NCBI GenBank assembly: GCA_029006155.1 | Contig: JAQXGF010000033.1 | Location: 1 to 64,000 of the forward strand | DNA: 64,000 nucleotides | Source: Lachnospiraceae bacterium | Lineage (GTDB): Bacteria; Bacillota; Clostridia; Lachnospirales; Lachnospiraceae | Reading direction: 5' to 3' | Shown here: one piece after another, positions 17,520 through 27,461 of the stretch | Layout: each line of letters starts with the position of its first letter | Numbering within the stretch: the first letter of the stretch is position 1 | Position numbers and translations under genes: made by a program | Notes under the pieces: generated by a model | Seen by the model: the letters and a program-made list of their open reading frames with translations, nothing else | What the model was told of the DNA's origin: nothing | Databases searched by the model: none

Positions 17520-19109
17520 TCACTGAATGACCACGTCCTGCAGATCTTCCCCGGTATACGGAACTCCGTTTTCTGTCACACCGGACGTGCCTCCACCGTC
17601 GATAATAACGATAGCATCGCTTCCATTATTTCCATTCGTTTCTGTATTTTCTGTATTTCCCGTACTTCCTGCATTGGAAGTCCCATCCGTCGTCTCCTGT
17701 GCATAGCCATAATTGATTCCGGAACGATAGCACACGATCGGAGTACCGACCTCAATATTCTGATAGATCACAGCCACCTTCGCCGTCGGCGTATTGATAC
17801 AGCCGTGTGAACCGGAAGTCTGATAAATGTCCCCTCCATACACACTGCGCCAGCTGTCCGCATCATGAATCCCGACGCCACCATAAAACGGCATCCAGTA
17901 GTCGACCGGCGTGCTGTAGCCCTCACCCTTCAACGTCTCATGCTCCGATTTTCCAACGAGGCAGAAGATTCCCTCCGGAGAGGCATTCCCGGCGCTGACA
18001 TTGCCGGTGACCACGGCCGTCTCCACAAGCAGTGCACCGTCTTTGTAAAACCACAGCCGCTGGTTCGTATAATCGATCTCCACATAGGTATTGCCAAGAT
18101 CATTGTCCCCGCGTGCCCCGGCGGACTCATACCAGATCGGCGTGCGCGTCGCAGATTCGCCAAGCATCAGCTGATTGTACAGCGCTTCGGTCTCTGACTC
18201 CCGGTCCATCTGCCATCCATAGGTCTGTGCCGTCACATAGACCGTCTCTCCGCGTGAAGTCACAAATGGTTCACTCTTTCCGATCGTGTCGTACCGGTCT
18301 GCCAGCGCGTTGACCCAGGCGCTCACCGCACTGCGGTCAATCACCGGCTGTCCGTCCGCGTCTAAGGAAAACCAGCCCGCGGTCGTCGCCGCGTCCAGTA
18401 CCTCTGTGACACCGCCGCCCATATCATAGGTTACGGTGACGGAACTGTATTTATTCATGATCGCCGCCTGCGCCTTCAGGCTGCCATCGGTAGCCCGGAC
18501 CGCCGGTGTGGCATAACAGCCGCTCGCATCCAGATCCACCTCTGTGTAGCCCGACTCGACCGCCTCCTGCAGTGCTTTGTCCACTTTCTGAAGATCCAGC
18601 ATCGTTCCCTCGACCTCCGGGACAATGACATACTGCCCGTCCTGCAGCATGAGATGCGCATCCTCCGGAGGGGTCATCGCATCGGTCTTTAAGCAGTCCA
18701 GCTTTGCCTCCACATGCTGCAGCAGCGCTTTGTCATAGGAGGTCGACACTTCCATCGTATAGGCATCTCCTGCCCCGAAATACTTCGGCAGCCATGCCAT
18801 CGCATTTTGCTGTCCCAGAAAGCCCTGAATCTCCTGATCCGCGACCAGCCGGTAGCGGATGTCCGCACCACGGATCGTCTCCGTCTTGCCTTCGCGCGTC
18901 TTTACCGTCAACGTATAATTTTCCACAGAGGCTGCCAGACGCTCCTTTGCCTCTTCTGCCGTCAGATCTGAGACATCCGTCCCGTTGATCGTCGCGTGTT
19001 CAAAAAAATGGGTCCGATAATAAAATCCGATGCCTGCGTACATGCCGAGCACAATCAGCAGCAGCATGACCGCGCCAGCCAGTGCGATCCCTGTCCGTCG
19101 TTTTCTCAT
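17520..19109 (-). CDS. L,D-transpeptidase with peptidoglycan-binding repeats
   Basis: Extracytoplasmic enzyme that makes 3-3 cross-links or attaches proteins to peptidoglycan. An N-terminal membrane anchor (about residues 7-30) is followed by two regions of the PG_binding_4 type (INGTDVSDLTAEEAKERL) and a YkuD catalytic domain. The active site reads GGDIYQTSGSHGCINTP with the Cys. The C-terminus has a Thr/Asn/Gly-rich stretch and ends DLQDVVIQ. The ATG at 19109 has AGG 9 nt upstream. Its place before ddl and murF suits a cell-wall operon. Confidence 0.92.
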   Translation of the reverse strand: MRKRRTGIALAGAVMLLLIVLGMYAGIGFYYRTHFFEHATINGTDVSDLTAEEAKERLAASVENYTLTVKTREGKTETIRGADIRYRLVADQEIQGFLGQQNAMAWLPKYFGAGDAYTMEVSTSYDKALLQHVEAKLDCLKTDAMTPPEDAHLMLQDGQYVIVPEVEGTMLDLQKVDKALQEAVESGYTEVDLDASGCYATPAVRATDGSLKAQAAIMNKYSSVTVTYDMGGGVTEVLDAATTAGWFSLDADGQPVIDRSAVSAWVNALADRYDTIGKSEPFVTSRGETVYVTAQTYGWQMDRESETEALYNQLMLGESATRTPIWYESAGARGDNDLGNTYVEIDYTNQRLWFYKDGALLVETAVVTGNVSAGNASPEGIFCLVGKSEHETLKGEGYSTPVDYWMPFYGGVGIHDADSWRSVYGGDIYQTSGSHGCINTPTAKVAVIYQNIEVGTPIVCYRSGINYGYAQETTDGTSNAGSTGNTENTETNGNNGSDAIVIIDGGGTSGVTENGVPYTGEDLQDVVIQ

Positions 19110-19163
19110 CGCTCTCATCCTTTTCTTCTATCTGTATTCCCGAAATCTTTTGTGTCAAAAATA

Positions 19164-21542
19164 TCAGTGCCTGTCCGTGACGCTCCGGTAGACTGCCGCC
19201 GCCGTCCCCGGCAACTTTACAAGAATCGTACCAGCCTCTATTTTGCAGTAAACCTTACGTCTGAGCTTCTCCGACTCTGCCGGTACCGTCCACGCAGACA
19301 GCTCATTTTCACACTCAGGATCGTGCAGCCACCCTGCCTGCTCTCCTGCCCGGTGCCCGACCCAGTTGCTATCTGTCCCCGTACTCTCTTTTGTCCATAT
19401 GCCATTTTCAGAAGCCTCCGGTTCCAGTTCTCCCGCCGCATTTTCAGACAGCCAGGTATACGTACCGTCCATCACCTCTTCCGGCATCCAGAATTCCTCC
19501 TGATTCTCCCAGTCACGCCGGCTGCCGTCCACCGAAAATCCGTTTTTATCAGAATAGAAAATCCGCTCCAGCTTTCCTTCCCGCCCGGTGCCTGCCATCC
19601 AGACCGGTACCTTCAGCTCCCGCTCCTCGTCGTTATTATTAAACAGGATGATGATCTGCTCATTTCTCGTAAACCGCGCATAGCCAAGGCAGTTGTAATC
19701 GGTATACAAAAACTTCAGAGAACCGGTCTTCAATACCGGATAAATACGGTGCATCCGGATCGCGGCCTTATGAAAGGCCAGCATCTGCCGATCCTCATGC
19801 CCCCACGGATACGTCCTGCGGTTATCCGGATCGGTAAAGCCACAGACACCCGCCTCGTCTCCATAGTAGACCGTCGGTGCCCCAGGCCATGTCATCTGCA
19901 TGACGACCGCCTCACGCATCACCTCCGGGCGTACATTCTCACTCGCCGCATTGCTGCCCAGATGTTCTGCACGTCCGACGCGGTGGTTCGTACGTGTCAG
20001 GAAACGGGAGTGATCGTGATTCGAAAGCTCATTCATCGCCACTTGCAGGGACGGCCCGAGGAAGGATGCCATGTGATATACCATCGCTCCTTTGAAGCTG
20101 TCCGCATTGCCGAGCATGCCCTGCTGATAATCATCGCTGTGCTTTTCCATACCGGTAAAGAACCAGGTCAGCGGCTCCATAAAAGCGTCGTAGTTCATGA
20201 CGGTATCCCACTGATCCCCGTGCAGCCAGCTCCCCGCATCCCCGTAATGCTCTGCCAGAATGATCGCATCCGGATTTGCCTCTTTGACCACCTTCCGGAA
20301 TTTTCTCCAGAATTCGTGGTTGTACTCCTGACTCTGTCCGAGGTCTGCCGCCACATCCAGCCGCCAGCCATCCACATTAAATGGTGGAGAGACCCACTTT
20401 GCGGCAATGCGCAGGATGTATTCTTCCAGCTTCGGCGAAGCCTCATAGTTCAGCTTCGGCAGGGTATCATGCCCCCACCACCCGTCGTAGAACGGATTAT
20501 ACGGCCACTCGTGCTCATTGTGAAATTTGAAAAAGGAGCGATACGGGCTGTCCTGTGAGACATATGCCCCCGGCTCATAGCCCTCCTGGTTTTCATAGAT
20601 TCGCTCCCGGTCCATCCATTTATTAAAGGAACCGCAGTGATTGAACACACCGTCCAGAATGACCCGCATCCCGCGTCGGTGCAGCTCCTCGACCAGACGG
20701 ATAAAGAGCTGGTTTGACGCTTCCAGGTTCGCCTTATCCGTCACGCGTGTGATGTATCGGGAGGCGTATTTATTCTCTGTCTCCCAGTCCTTCATCAGCT
20801 CCCCTTCCTCTTTGACGATCTTTCCAAAATGAGGATCGATGTAATCGTAGTCCTGAATGTCGTATTTGTGATTGGAGGGCGATACAAAAAGCGGATTGAA
20901 GTAAACGACTTCCACGCCGAGCTCCTGAAGATAATCGAGCTTGTCCAGCACACCCTGCAGGTCGCCGCCATAAAATTCCCGAATGCCCATGCGCACAGCC
21001 GGCAGCTTGTCCCAGTCTTTCACACGGGTCGTCCCATCCCCGATGTAAAAGTACTCCCGGTTCTCCACATCGTTCGTCAGATCCCCATTAAAAAAGCGGT
21101 CGGTAAAGATCTGATACATGACCGCGCCCTTCGCCCATTTCGGAGTGGAAAAGCCCGGAACGATGCAGAACGAGCGGCTCTGCTGCAGGTCACGGGAAAC
21201 GCCGAGCTTATTATAGAAGCAGCGCGCCTTTCCTGCCCGGACATCAAAGTAATAATAGAGCGGCTCATCCGTCAGCGCCACCTCCACACTGTAATAGTCA
21301 AATGTCCCCTCACTCTCTGCGAGCTGCATCTCTTTTTTCAGGGCGCCACTGATAAAGTAGACCCGGTCCACGTTGTCTTTCCACGTCCGGAAACGGATCG
21401 TCACAGTCTCCCCGCACTTCGGCTCCATCGGTGAGACGTAGTTCTCGGTCTCATCGGAAAAAAGAGCATCCGTTCGAAAGACCGGACGCATCCAGATAAT
21501 GTATTGTAATGTCTGCATCATTGATCGAAACTGGCTGTCCAT
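19164..21542 (-). CDS. GH13 alpha-glucan hydrolase (neopullulanase/maltodextrinase-like)
   Basis: Alpha-amylase superfamily enzyme of 792 residues. An N-terminal CBM34-like beta domain (TVTIRFRTWKDNVDRVYF) precedes the TIM barrel. The catalytic residues are the Asp of DGWRLDVAADL, the Glu of ILAEHYGDAG and the Asp of LSNHDHSRF; region I is DGVFNHCGS. No signal peptide is seen, so it probably acts in the cytoplasm on imported or stored maltodextrins. GAGAGG lies about 9 nt before the ATG. It is the first gene of the ldt-ddl-murF run (45 bp gap), an unusual partner for wall genes. Confidence 0.9.
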   Translation of the reverse strand: MDSQFRSMMQTLQYIIWMRPVFRTDALFSDETENYVSPMEPKCGETVTIRFRTWKDNVDRVYFISGALKKEMQLAESEGTFDYYSVEVALTDEPLYYYFDVRAGKARCFYNKLGVSRDLQQSRSFCIVPGFSTPKWAKGAVMYQIFTDRFFNGDLTNDVENREYFYIGDGTTRVKDWDKLPAVRMGIREFYGGDLQGVLDKLDYLQELGVEVVYFNPLFVSPSNHKYDIQDYDYIDPHFGKIVKEEGELMKDWETENKYASRYITRVTDKANLEASNQLFIRLVEELHRRGMRVILDGVFNHCGSFNKWMDRERIYENQEGYEPGAYVSQDSPYRSFFKFHNEHEWPYNPFYDGWWGHDTLPKLNYEASPKLEEYILRIAAKWVSPPFNVDGWRLDVAADLGQSQEYNHEFWRKFRKVVKEANPDAIILAEHYGDAGSWLHGDQWDTVMNYDAFMEPLTWFFTGMEKHSDDYQQGMLGNADSFKGAMVYHMASFLGPSLQVAMNELSNHDHSRFLTRTNHRVGRAEHLGSNAASENVRPEVMREAVVMQMTWPGAPTVYYGDEAGVCGFTDPDNRRTYPWGHEDRQMLAFHKAAIRMHRIYPVLKTGSLKFLYTDYNCLGYARFTRNEQIIILFNNNDEERELKVPVWMAGTGREGKLERIFYSDKNGFSVDGSRRDWENQEEFWMPEEVMDGTYTWLSENAAGELEPEASENGIWTKESTGTDSNWVGHRAGEQAGWLHDPECENELSAWTVPAESEKLRRKVYCKIEAGTILVKLPGTAAAVYRSVTDRH

Positions 21543-21723
21543 GTTTTTATCCTCTCGTCCTTCCCTGCGCAGACAGCTTTCCGCGATTCGCTTCTCTGTC
21601 TGCCCATGGCCAGATGGCCGTTTTATTCCGGCTGTGGCCTGCTCTTCATTTTACCTTACTTTCTTCCAATGTACAACCTTTGAATCTGCAAAATCACCGT
21701 TTTTCCATGTTTTCCCGGTAACG

Positions 21724-21755
21724 AAAGAGAGCAGCCATCACTGGCTGCTCTCTTT
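21724..21755. terminator. Strong stem-loop, terminator-like
   Basis: AAAGAGAGCAGCCA pairs perfectly with TGGCTGCTCTCTTT around a 4-nt loop. T residues lie inside the stem ends rather than beyond them, so termination is likely but not certain. Confidence 0.55.
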
Positions 21756-21985
21756 GGAGAAGGTATTTCTTCTAATGGGGTGTAGCAAAAACTATATAAT
21801 GTATTGGGGGGTTTTACGAGTATTATTATAGCATCACTTCCAAAATCAGTGTGCACAAAGTTCACAAAAATGCTTGTCTGTTTTTGTGCATTTTTCTGTA
21901 CGTTTTTTTGTGCCCTTTTTTCTGCCCGATCAAATTTTACAAGTTTTGCGGGGATGGAGGGGAAGATTCCGGTTTTGAAATTTTA

Positions 21986-22025
21986 GAAAAGACAGCCCAC
22001 GAAACGTTTCCATCCCGTGAGCTGT
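21986..22025 (-). terminator. Terminator of ftsH
   Basis: On the minus strand ACAGCTCACG pairs with CGTGGGCTGT, followed by CTTTTC, directly after the ftsH stop. Confidence 0.7.
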
Positions 22026-22044
22026 ACAAAAATTTTATTTTAGA

Positions 22045-23856
22045 TTATGCCGTCTCAAACAGTGCCTCAAACTCCTCGCGTCCGATCTTCTCTTTCTCCA
22101 CGAGCAGCTTCGCGCAGTCGTGCAGCACCTGTTCATGCGCTTTGAGCATCGTCTGTGCTTTTTCATGCGCATCGTCGATCAGGCGCTTGACTTCCTCATC
22201 GATGACCGACGCGATCTCTTCGCCGTAAGAACGGGTATGCGCCAGATCCCTTCCGATGAACACCTGTCCGTCGTCATCGTCATAATTGATCAGTCCAAGG
22301 CGGTCAGACATACCGTAGCGCGTCACCATCGCGCGCGCCAGTGCAGTCGCCTGCTTGATGTCCTGAGAAGCACCGGTCGTCACATCATGGAAGATCAGCT
22401 CTTCCGCCACGCGGCCACCCAGATCCACGACAAGCTCCTGCATCATCCGTCCCTTTGTCTGGAACATTTCGTCCTTCTCCGGCAACGGCATCGTATAGCC
22501 CGCCGCACCGCGCCCGGTCGGGATGATTGAGATCGTGTGCACCGGCCCGACATCCGGAAGCAGATGGAAGAGGATCGCATGACCGGCCTCATGGTAGGCC
22601 GTGATCTGCTTCTCCTTCTCGGAAATCACACGGCTCTTCTTCTCGGCACCAATTCCTACCTTAATAAAGGCACGGTTGATATCCGACTGCTTCACATAGA
22701 CACGTTTTTCCTTTGCGGCAAGGATCGCCGCCTCGTTCATCAGATTCTCCAGATCCGCTCCGGTAAAGCCGGCTGTCGTGCGTGCGACTTCCTTCAGATC
22801 CACATCGTCACCAAGTGGCTTGCCTTTTGCATGTACGAGCAGGATCTCCTCGCGTCCCTTCACATCCGGCCGTCCGACTGCGACCTGGCGGTCAAAACGT
22901 CCCGGACGCAGGATCGCCGGATCCAGAATATCCACCCGGTTCGTCGCTGCCATCACGATGATACCCTCGTTGACGCCAAATCCATCCATCTCAACGAGCA
23001 GCTGATTCAATGTCTGCTCCCGCTCATCGTGTCCGCCACCCATACCGGTACCACGGCGGCGCGCCACCGCATCGATCTCATCGATAAAGACGATACACGG
23101 CTGATGCTTTTTCGCCTCCTCAAAGAGGTCCCGCACACGGGAAGCACCGACGCCGACAAACATCTCTACAAAATCCGATCCGGAAATGCTGAAAAACGGC
23201 ACTCCGGCCTCACCTGCGATCGCCTTGGCAAGCAACGTCTTACCGGTACCCGGAGGTCCCACGAGAATGACGCCTTTCGGAATGCGTGCGCCCACCTGGA
23301 TAAATTTGGACGGCTCTTTTAAGAAATCAACGATCTCCTCGAGCTCCTCCTTCTCCTCCTGCAGCCCGGCCACATCCTCAAAGGTCACGCGCTTGGCATC
23401 CGGCGTGATCATACGCGCACGGCTCTTTCCAAAATTCATCATCTTACTGTTGCCACCCCCGGCCTGCCGGTTCATCATCGTAAAGACAACGACCAGCACG
23501 ATGCCGATCAGAAGTGACGGCAGAATCGAGATCCAGATGCTGCTGCGCTCGACGTCCTCGATCTCCACATCGATGCTCTCATGCTCCCGCAGCTCGGATT
23601 CCGCTTTGGTGATATCGGTCACATTGACATACTTTACATTGCCATCGGAAAGCAGTACCTTCAGGCTTCCGGTCGGCACCTCCTGATTCGGAGTAATCTC
23701 GACCTTTACGACCTCCTCCTGCGTGATTGCTTCTTCCAGCTGGTCATAGTTCCAGCTCTGGCTCGCCTCCAGGCCACCGCGGAAGTACGTCAGAAGCAGC
23801 AGGATCAGAAGGACGACAATCAGATAAAATCCCAGTCCTTTTGCATTTCTGTTCAA
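22045..23856 (-). CDS. ftsH: FtsH, ATP-dependent zinc metalloprotease
   Basis: Membrane-anchored AAA+ protease for quality control. Two membrane segments (about residues 8-25 and 107-125) flank an extracytoplasmic domain. The AAA module has Walker A GPPGTGKT, Walker [10 protein letters not shown] and the second region of homology [19 protein letters not shown]. The zinc motif is HEAGH. 603 residues, normal but without the long C-terminal tail of some homologues. It follows hpt by 24 bp, the same order as in Bacillus. Confidence 0.97.
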   Translation of the reverse strand: MNRNAKGLGFYLIVVLLILLLLTYFRGGLEASQSWNYDQLEEAITQEEVVKVEITPNQEVPTGSLKVLLSDGNVKYVNVTDITKAESELREHESIDVEIEDVERSSIWISILPSLLIGIVLVVVFTMMNRQAGGGNSKMMNFGKSRARMITPDAKRVTFEDVAGLQEEKEELEEIVDFLKEPSKFIQVGARIPKGVILVGPPGTGKTLLAKAIAGEAGVPFFSISGSDFVEMFVGVGASRVRDLFEEAKKHQPCIVFIDEIDAVARRRGTGMGGGHDEREQTLNQLLVEMDGFGVNEGIIVMAATNRVDILDPAILRPGRFDRQVAVGRPDVKGREEILLVHAKGKPLGDDVDLKEVARTTAGFTGADLENLMNEAAILAAKEKRVYVKQSDINRAFIKVGIGAEKKSRVISEKEKQITAYHEAGHAILFHLLPDVGPVHTISIIPTGRGAAGYTMPLPEKDEMFQTKGRMMQELVVDLGGRVAEELIFHDVTTGASQDIKQATALARAMVTRYGMSDRLGLINYDDDDGQVFIGRDLAHTRSYGEEIASVIDEEVKRLIDDAHEKAQTMLKAHEQVLHDCAKLLVEKEKIGREEFEALFETA

Positions 23857-23880
23857 TCTGTTTTCTCCTTTCCCTGCATC

Positions 23881-24417
23881 CTATTCCTGTCCGTTTTCGA
23901 ACTCTACGATCCCGATAAACGGAAGGTTGCGGTATCTCTGCGCATAGTCCAGTCCGTATCCGACCACAAATTCATCCGGAATGTTGAAGCAGGTGTAATC
24001 GACGTTGACGTCCTTTACCCGGCGCTCCGGCTTATCCAGCAGGGTACACAGGCGCAGCGACTGCGGATTGCGTTTGCCAAGAATATCGAGCAGATAGCTT
24101 AAGGTCCGTCCGGAATCAATGATATCCTCAATGACCAGCACATTCTTTCCCTCGATCGACTCGTCCAGATCTTTGATGATCTTTACAATGCCGCTGGACT
24201 TTGTATCGTTGCCGTAGCTGCTCACAGACATAAAGTCCATCGTCACAGGAACCGTGATTCGCTTTGCCAGCTCGCACGTAAAAAATACGCTTCCCTTCAA
24301 AATGCAGATCAAATGCACTTCCTGTCCTGCATAATCGCTGCTGATCTTCTGTGCTACCTCCGCAATCCGGGCATTTACCTTCTGCTCCGGCAGGAAAATT
24401 CTGACCTTTTCTTTCAT
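23881..24417 (-). CDS. hpt: Hypoxanthine phosphoribosyltransferase
   Basis: Purine salvage enzyme making IMP or GMP from the base and PRPP. The PRPP motif is VLVIEDIIDSGRTL; GSVFFTCELAKRI and VVGYGLDYAQRYRNLPFIG are also typical. 178 residues. Its ATG overlaps the tilS stop by 4 bp. tilS-hpt-ftsH is a conserved run in Firmicutes. Confidence 0.96.
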   Translation of the reverse strand: MKEKVRIFLPEQKVNARIAEVAQKISSDYAGQEVHLICILKGSVFFTCELAKRITVPVTMDFMSVSSYGNDTKSSGIVKIIKDLDESIEGKNVLVIEDIIDSGRTLSYLLDILGKRNPQSLRLCTLLDKPERRVKDVNVDYTCFNIPDEFVVGYGLDYAQRYRNLPFIGIVEFENGQE

Positions 24418-25856
24418 TTTATCTCCTCCTCAACGTGTATTTTCAATATTTTTCCGGTATTCCCATTGATCTTTACCGCTTCGCTGATCCGCCATCCGAT
24501 GATCCACAGGATGTGTGATCCATCTGCGAGAAGCCAGAGCTGATCCCGCTGTTTTTGCGGAATTTTCTCATCAATCAGATAATCTTTCAGCTTCTTGCGC
24601 CCTCCTCGATCGTTGATCACAAGGTAATCCCCCGCGCGGCGTCTCCGGAAACAGGCATTACAGTTTATTGTATCATAAGATAGCCATTTCGTATACTTTT
24701 TTTCTTGCAGAATTTCAGCGGACGGCACAAGAGAGGGATCGAGCAGTTCACTTTTTACCTGGAACATTCCCACCTGCTGTTCCCGTCCCGGAAAGAGTAA
24801 TATCTCCTCCGGCTTCCGGTCGTACTGCTGCTCTTCTGACGTTTCCTGCCAGAACCGTACCAGGGGACGCTTTTCTCCCGCTTCCCCGTCCGGAAGTTCC
24901 ATTCTGTCCACACGCTCAGCCCGCATCCCGCCAGGCAGCACACAACGCTTTCCACACGGCTGTGTACAGAGCTTCTCCAGGGCATCCAGGTGTACGCTCC
25001 CGACATCCTTCCGCCCCATTCCATCACGCAGCAGGTCCAGACAATGCTTTAAAATCTCTTTTTGTAAAAGCGGATGCTGCTTTCCATACCCGGCAAGTTC
25101 CAGATATACCACAGCTCCCATCTGCCGCACACACGCTTCTTCTGCCGCCTGACACTGATCGATGAGATAATCCTGTACCTCCTGCAGACGCTCTGCCGCC
25201 TGTGCGATATGGCTCACTGCCTGATCGTTCAGTTCCTGTGCAAGCATCGGCAGGATCTGCAGCCGGATTCGGTTCCGCGTATAGTCACAGGACAGATTGG
25301 TCCGATCCGTGCGCCATGCCATGCCTTCTTTTCGCAGGATCTCTTCGATCTCCTGCCTTCCCAGAAACAGAAGCGGACGGATGATCTTCTCCCGCACCGG
25401 ACGGATACCGCCAAGCCCCTGAAGCCCGCTGCCGCGCGTCAGATTCCAGAGCACCGTCTCCGCCTGGTCATTCTCATTGTGCGCCACCGCGATCCGATCC
25501 GCCTGAATCTGCCGCGCCACCTTGTAGAACGCCTCATACCGCAGGGACCGTGCGGCTTCTTCCACACCAAGATGCCGCTCTTTTGCTGCACGCTTTGCAT
25601 CCACCGATTCCAGATAAAAGGGAACTGCGAGCGCTTCACACAGCTCCTTCACATATTGTGCATCTGCAAGGCTCTCTTCTCCGCGCAGACCATGTTCCAC
25701 ATGCACGACCGACAGGGAAAACTCCATCTGGCTTCGGTATCGGATCAGCGCCATCAGCAGGCAGACCGAATCTGCCCCTCCGGAGACTGCTGCCAGCACC
25801 CGCATTCCGGGCTGGATCATATGATATTTCTCAATTGTGTCAATGATTCTCTGCAT
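24414..25856 (-). CDS. tilS: tRNA(Ile)-lysidine synthase
   Basis: Modifies C34 of tRNA-Ile(CAU) to lysidine so that it reads AUA. The N-type PP-loop is SGGADSVCLL, with VVHVEHGLRGEES and VAHNENDQAETVLWNL typical of the family. The C-terminal substrate-binding domain ends with ININ-like sequence. The ATG at 25856 has AAAGGAG 6 nt upstream; the frame extends further upstream but lacks homology there. The gene is 480 residues long and lies 11 bp after the SpoIIE-like gene. Confidence 0.94.
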   Translation of the reverse strand: MQRIIDTIEKYHMIQPGMRVLAAVSGGADSVCLLMALIRYRSQMEFSLSVVHVEHGLRGEESLADAQYVKELCEALAVPFYLESVDAKRAAKERHLGVEEAARSLRYEAFYKVARQIQADRIAVAHNENDQAETVLWNLTRGSGLQGLGGIRPVREKIIRPLLFLGRQEIEEILRKEGMAWRTDRTNLSCDYTRNRIRLQILPMLAQELNDQAVSHIAQAAERLQEVQDYLIDQCQAAEEACVRQMGAVVYLELAGYGKQHPLLQKEILKHCLDLLRDGMGRKDVGSVHLDALEKLCTQPCGKRCVLPGGMRAERVDRMELPDGEAGEKRPLVRFWQETSEEQQYDRKPEEILLFPGREQQVGMFQVKSELLDPSLVPSAEILQEKKYTKWLSYDTINCNACFRRRRAGDYLVINDRGGRKKLKDYLIDEKIPQKQRDQLWLLADGSHILWIIGWRISEAVKINGNTGKILKIHVEEEIK

Positions 25857-25867
25857 GTTTTTCTCCT

Positions 25868-27337
25868 TTATTTTTCCCACAGACTTCCGACCAGAATGGT
25901 CATGTCGTCTCTGGCCCGAAGCTTTTGCAGCAGATAGACGCGCTCCATGAGCCGCTGTGCATACTCTTTTGCATTGACGGCCGCGCAGCACCGCAGCATT
26001 TCTTCCATCCGCCTGTCACGGTCCTCTTCCGGTAGCGCCTCCAGCACGCCATCTGTCATCATAATAATCACATCCCCTGCTGCAAGCTTCCGGTGCGTCC
26101 GTGCATAGTCCGGCTGTTGCAAAATTCCCGACGGCATCGCGGCAGACTGCAGCACCTCGATCTCCTCGCCACATTTTAAAAAAGTAGGCGCTGCACCGGA
26201 TTTCAGGAAATCACAGTCCCCCTCGTACAGATCGACCATACACAGATCGATTGTAGAATAACGCTCCTGCGTATTTTGCAGCAGCATACAGGAATGGATC
26301 ATGCGCACCGCTGTCTCCTGCGGAAATCCGGCCTCCAAAAACTGCTCCAGCAGTCCAATCACCTTTTCGCTCTCCTGACATGCACCAATCCCGGATCCCA
26401 TCCCGTCCGCAAGACTCATGACGATTGTCCCGGTATCCTTCTGCAAAAGAGAGTAGCTGTCGCCTGAGACGAGTTCCCCCGCCTTCGTCACCTTCGAAAT
26501 ACCGCAGAGCATCTGATAGCGCGTCTCCGCGACGAAATGAAAATTCCCGGATACATGACCGATCACCGCCGGGCAGTTCCACGCCGGACGCAGCCTTTGA
26601 TGACAGCATTCCGAGAGAATCTCTGCAATACTTTTGACTGACACCCTGGTATCCCGCACGGTCTGAAGCGACAGATAGATCTCCGGGCGGTCCTGCCCGG
26701 AGCGAAATACCCGCAGGCTGCACAGACGAAGCCCGAGATATTTCAGTTCACCCGGAAGCCTGCGCCAGAGCAGCTGCTCCAGTGCCGGATCCCCGGTCAG
26801 TCCCTTTGCCGCCCGTCGAAGCAGCTCTGCCGTCTGCCGGATCTGCTCACCGGCCGCCATCCGCTGCTCCATCAGACGGTTGTCCATCAAAAGCTGCTGA
26901 CGCGCCTGTGCATAGGCAGCTGTCACAACCTCCATCACCTGCTCCGGTTTCCTGCAAAACCCAAGGATCTCTTCCCATGGCGTCTCTTTTTCTCCCTGCA
27001 GTATCAGCCACAGCTCGTACCATGCCTGACAGCAGGAAAAATAGTTCGTCTCCCAGCACTGCGCCTCGTCCCGACATCTGGCACAGATGTCCTGCCGCAC
27101 CTGCGTCATGATCCCGGAGAGCGCCTCATCACCCGGACGTTCCTTCTGGCAGGGCAACGACTCAAACAGCCGTGCCAGATTCGCAAATGCCTCTGCATAC
27201 TGTGAAAGCAGCTCCTGTTCCGGAAGCGGATACAATGCCGTACTGATCCTGCGCTGCCAGCGCTGCTCCTTTTTCGTCTCTCTGGTTCGAAACCAGTCCT
27301 CCCCCGCATGTACTACCGCCGTAAGCACTTCACCCAT
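25868..27337 (-). CDS. spoIIE: SpoIIE-type PP2C phosphatase lacking the membrane domain
   Basis: SpoIIE dephosphorylates SpoIIAA to activate sigma-F in the forespore. The C-terminal PP2C domain is clear: GELVSGDSYSLLQ, MSLADGMGSGIGA, MMTDGVLEA and ARDDMTILVG. The central region keeps the Cys-rich CARCRDEAQCWETNYFSC typical of SpoIIE. The roughly 300-residue, ten-helix N-terminal membrane domain of Bacillus SpoIIE is absent; the 489-residue protein is soluble. The ATG at 27337 has GGGAGG 7 nt upstream. Its place between divIC and tilS and its Spo0A-type promoter support a true spoIIE orthologue. Confidence 0.88.
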   Translation of the reverse strand: MGEVLTAVVHAGEDWFRTRETKKEQRWQRRISTALYPLPEQELLSQYAEAFANLARLFESLPCQKERPGDEALSGIMTQVRQDICARCRDEAQCWETNYFSCCQAWYELWLILQGEKETPWEEILGFCRKPEQVMEVVTAAYAQARQQLLMDNRLMEQRMAAGEQIRQTAELLRRAAKGLTGDPALEQLLWRRLPGELKYLGLRLCSLRVFRSGQDRPEIYLSLQTVRDTRVSVKSIAEILSECCHQRLRPAWNCPAVIGHVSGNFHFVAETRYQMLCGISKVTKAGELVSGDSYSLLQKDTGTIVMSLADGMGSGIGACQESEKVIGLLEQFLEAGFPQETAVRMIHSCMLLQNTQERYSTIDLCMVDLYEGDCDFLKSGAAPTFLKCGEEIEVLQSAAMPSGILQQPDYARTHRKLAAGDVIIMMTDGVLEALPEEDRDRRMEEMLRCCAAVNAKEYAQRLMERVYLLQKLRARDDMTILVGSLWEK

Positions 27338-27377
27338 CACAAAACCTCCCCGTTCATGCGATTTCCCGCACCTGACG

Positions 27378-27412
27378 ATTATACGCTTTTGTGACTGCAA
27401 AGTCTGTCAAAA
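27378..27412 (-). promoter_or_regulatory. Spo0A-type sigma-A promoter of spoIIE with 21-bp spacer
   Basis: On the minus strand TTGACA is separated by 21 bp from TATAAT. TGTCAAA (plus strand, 27405-27411) fits the 0A box TGTCRAA and overlaps the -35. Bacillus spoIIE and spoIIG promoters share this long spacing with an overlapping 0A box. Confidence 0.8.
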
Positions 27413-27426
27413 CCGGTCAGCCAAAC

Positions 27427-27454
27427 GAAAAAGGATACTGCCCCGCAGTATCCT
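27427..27454 (-). terminator. Terminator of divIC
   Basis: AGGATACTGC pairs with GCAGTATCCT around a 3-nt loop; on the minus strand a T-run follows. Confidence 0.85.
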
Positions 27455-27461
27455 CATGTTC

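Larger units (their letters stand above)
21543..22044. other. Intergenic region between GH13 gene and ftsH
   Basis: No gene is supported. It holds a 14-bp perfect inverted repeat (21724-21755), the ftsH terminator (21986-22025) and T-rich sequence on the plus strand around 21880-21925. Confidence 0.6.

Noticed and set aside
18996-20558. 520-codon plus-strand frame opposite the GH13 gene
   Set aside because: The GH13 frame has all catalytic motifs; the opposite frame has none.
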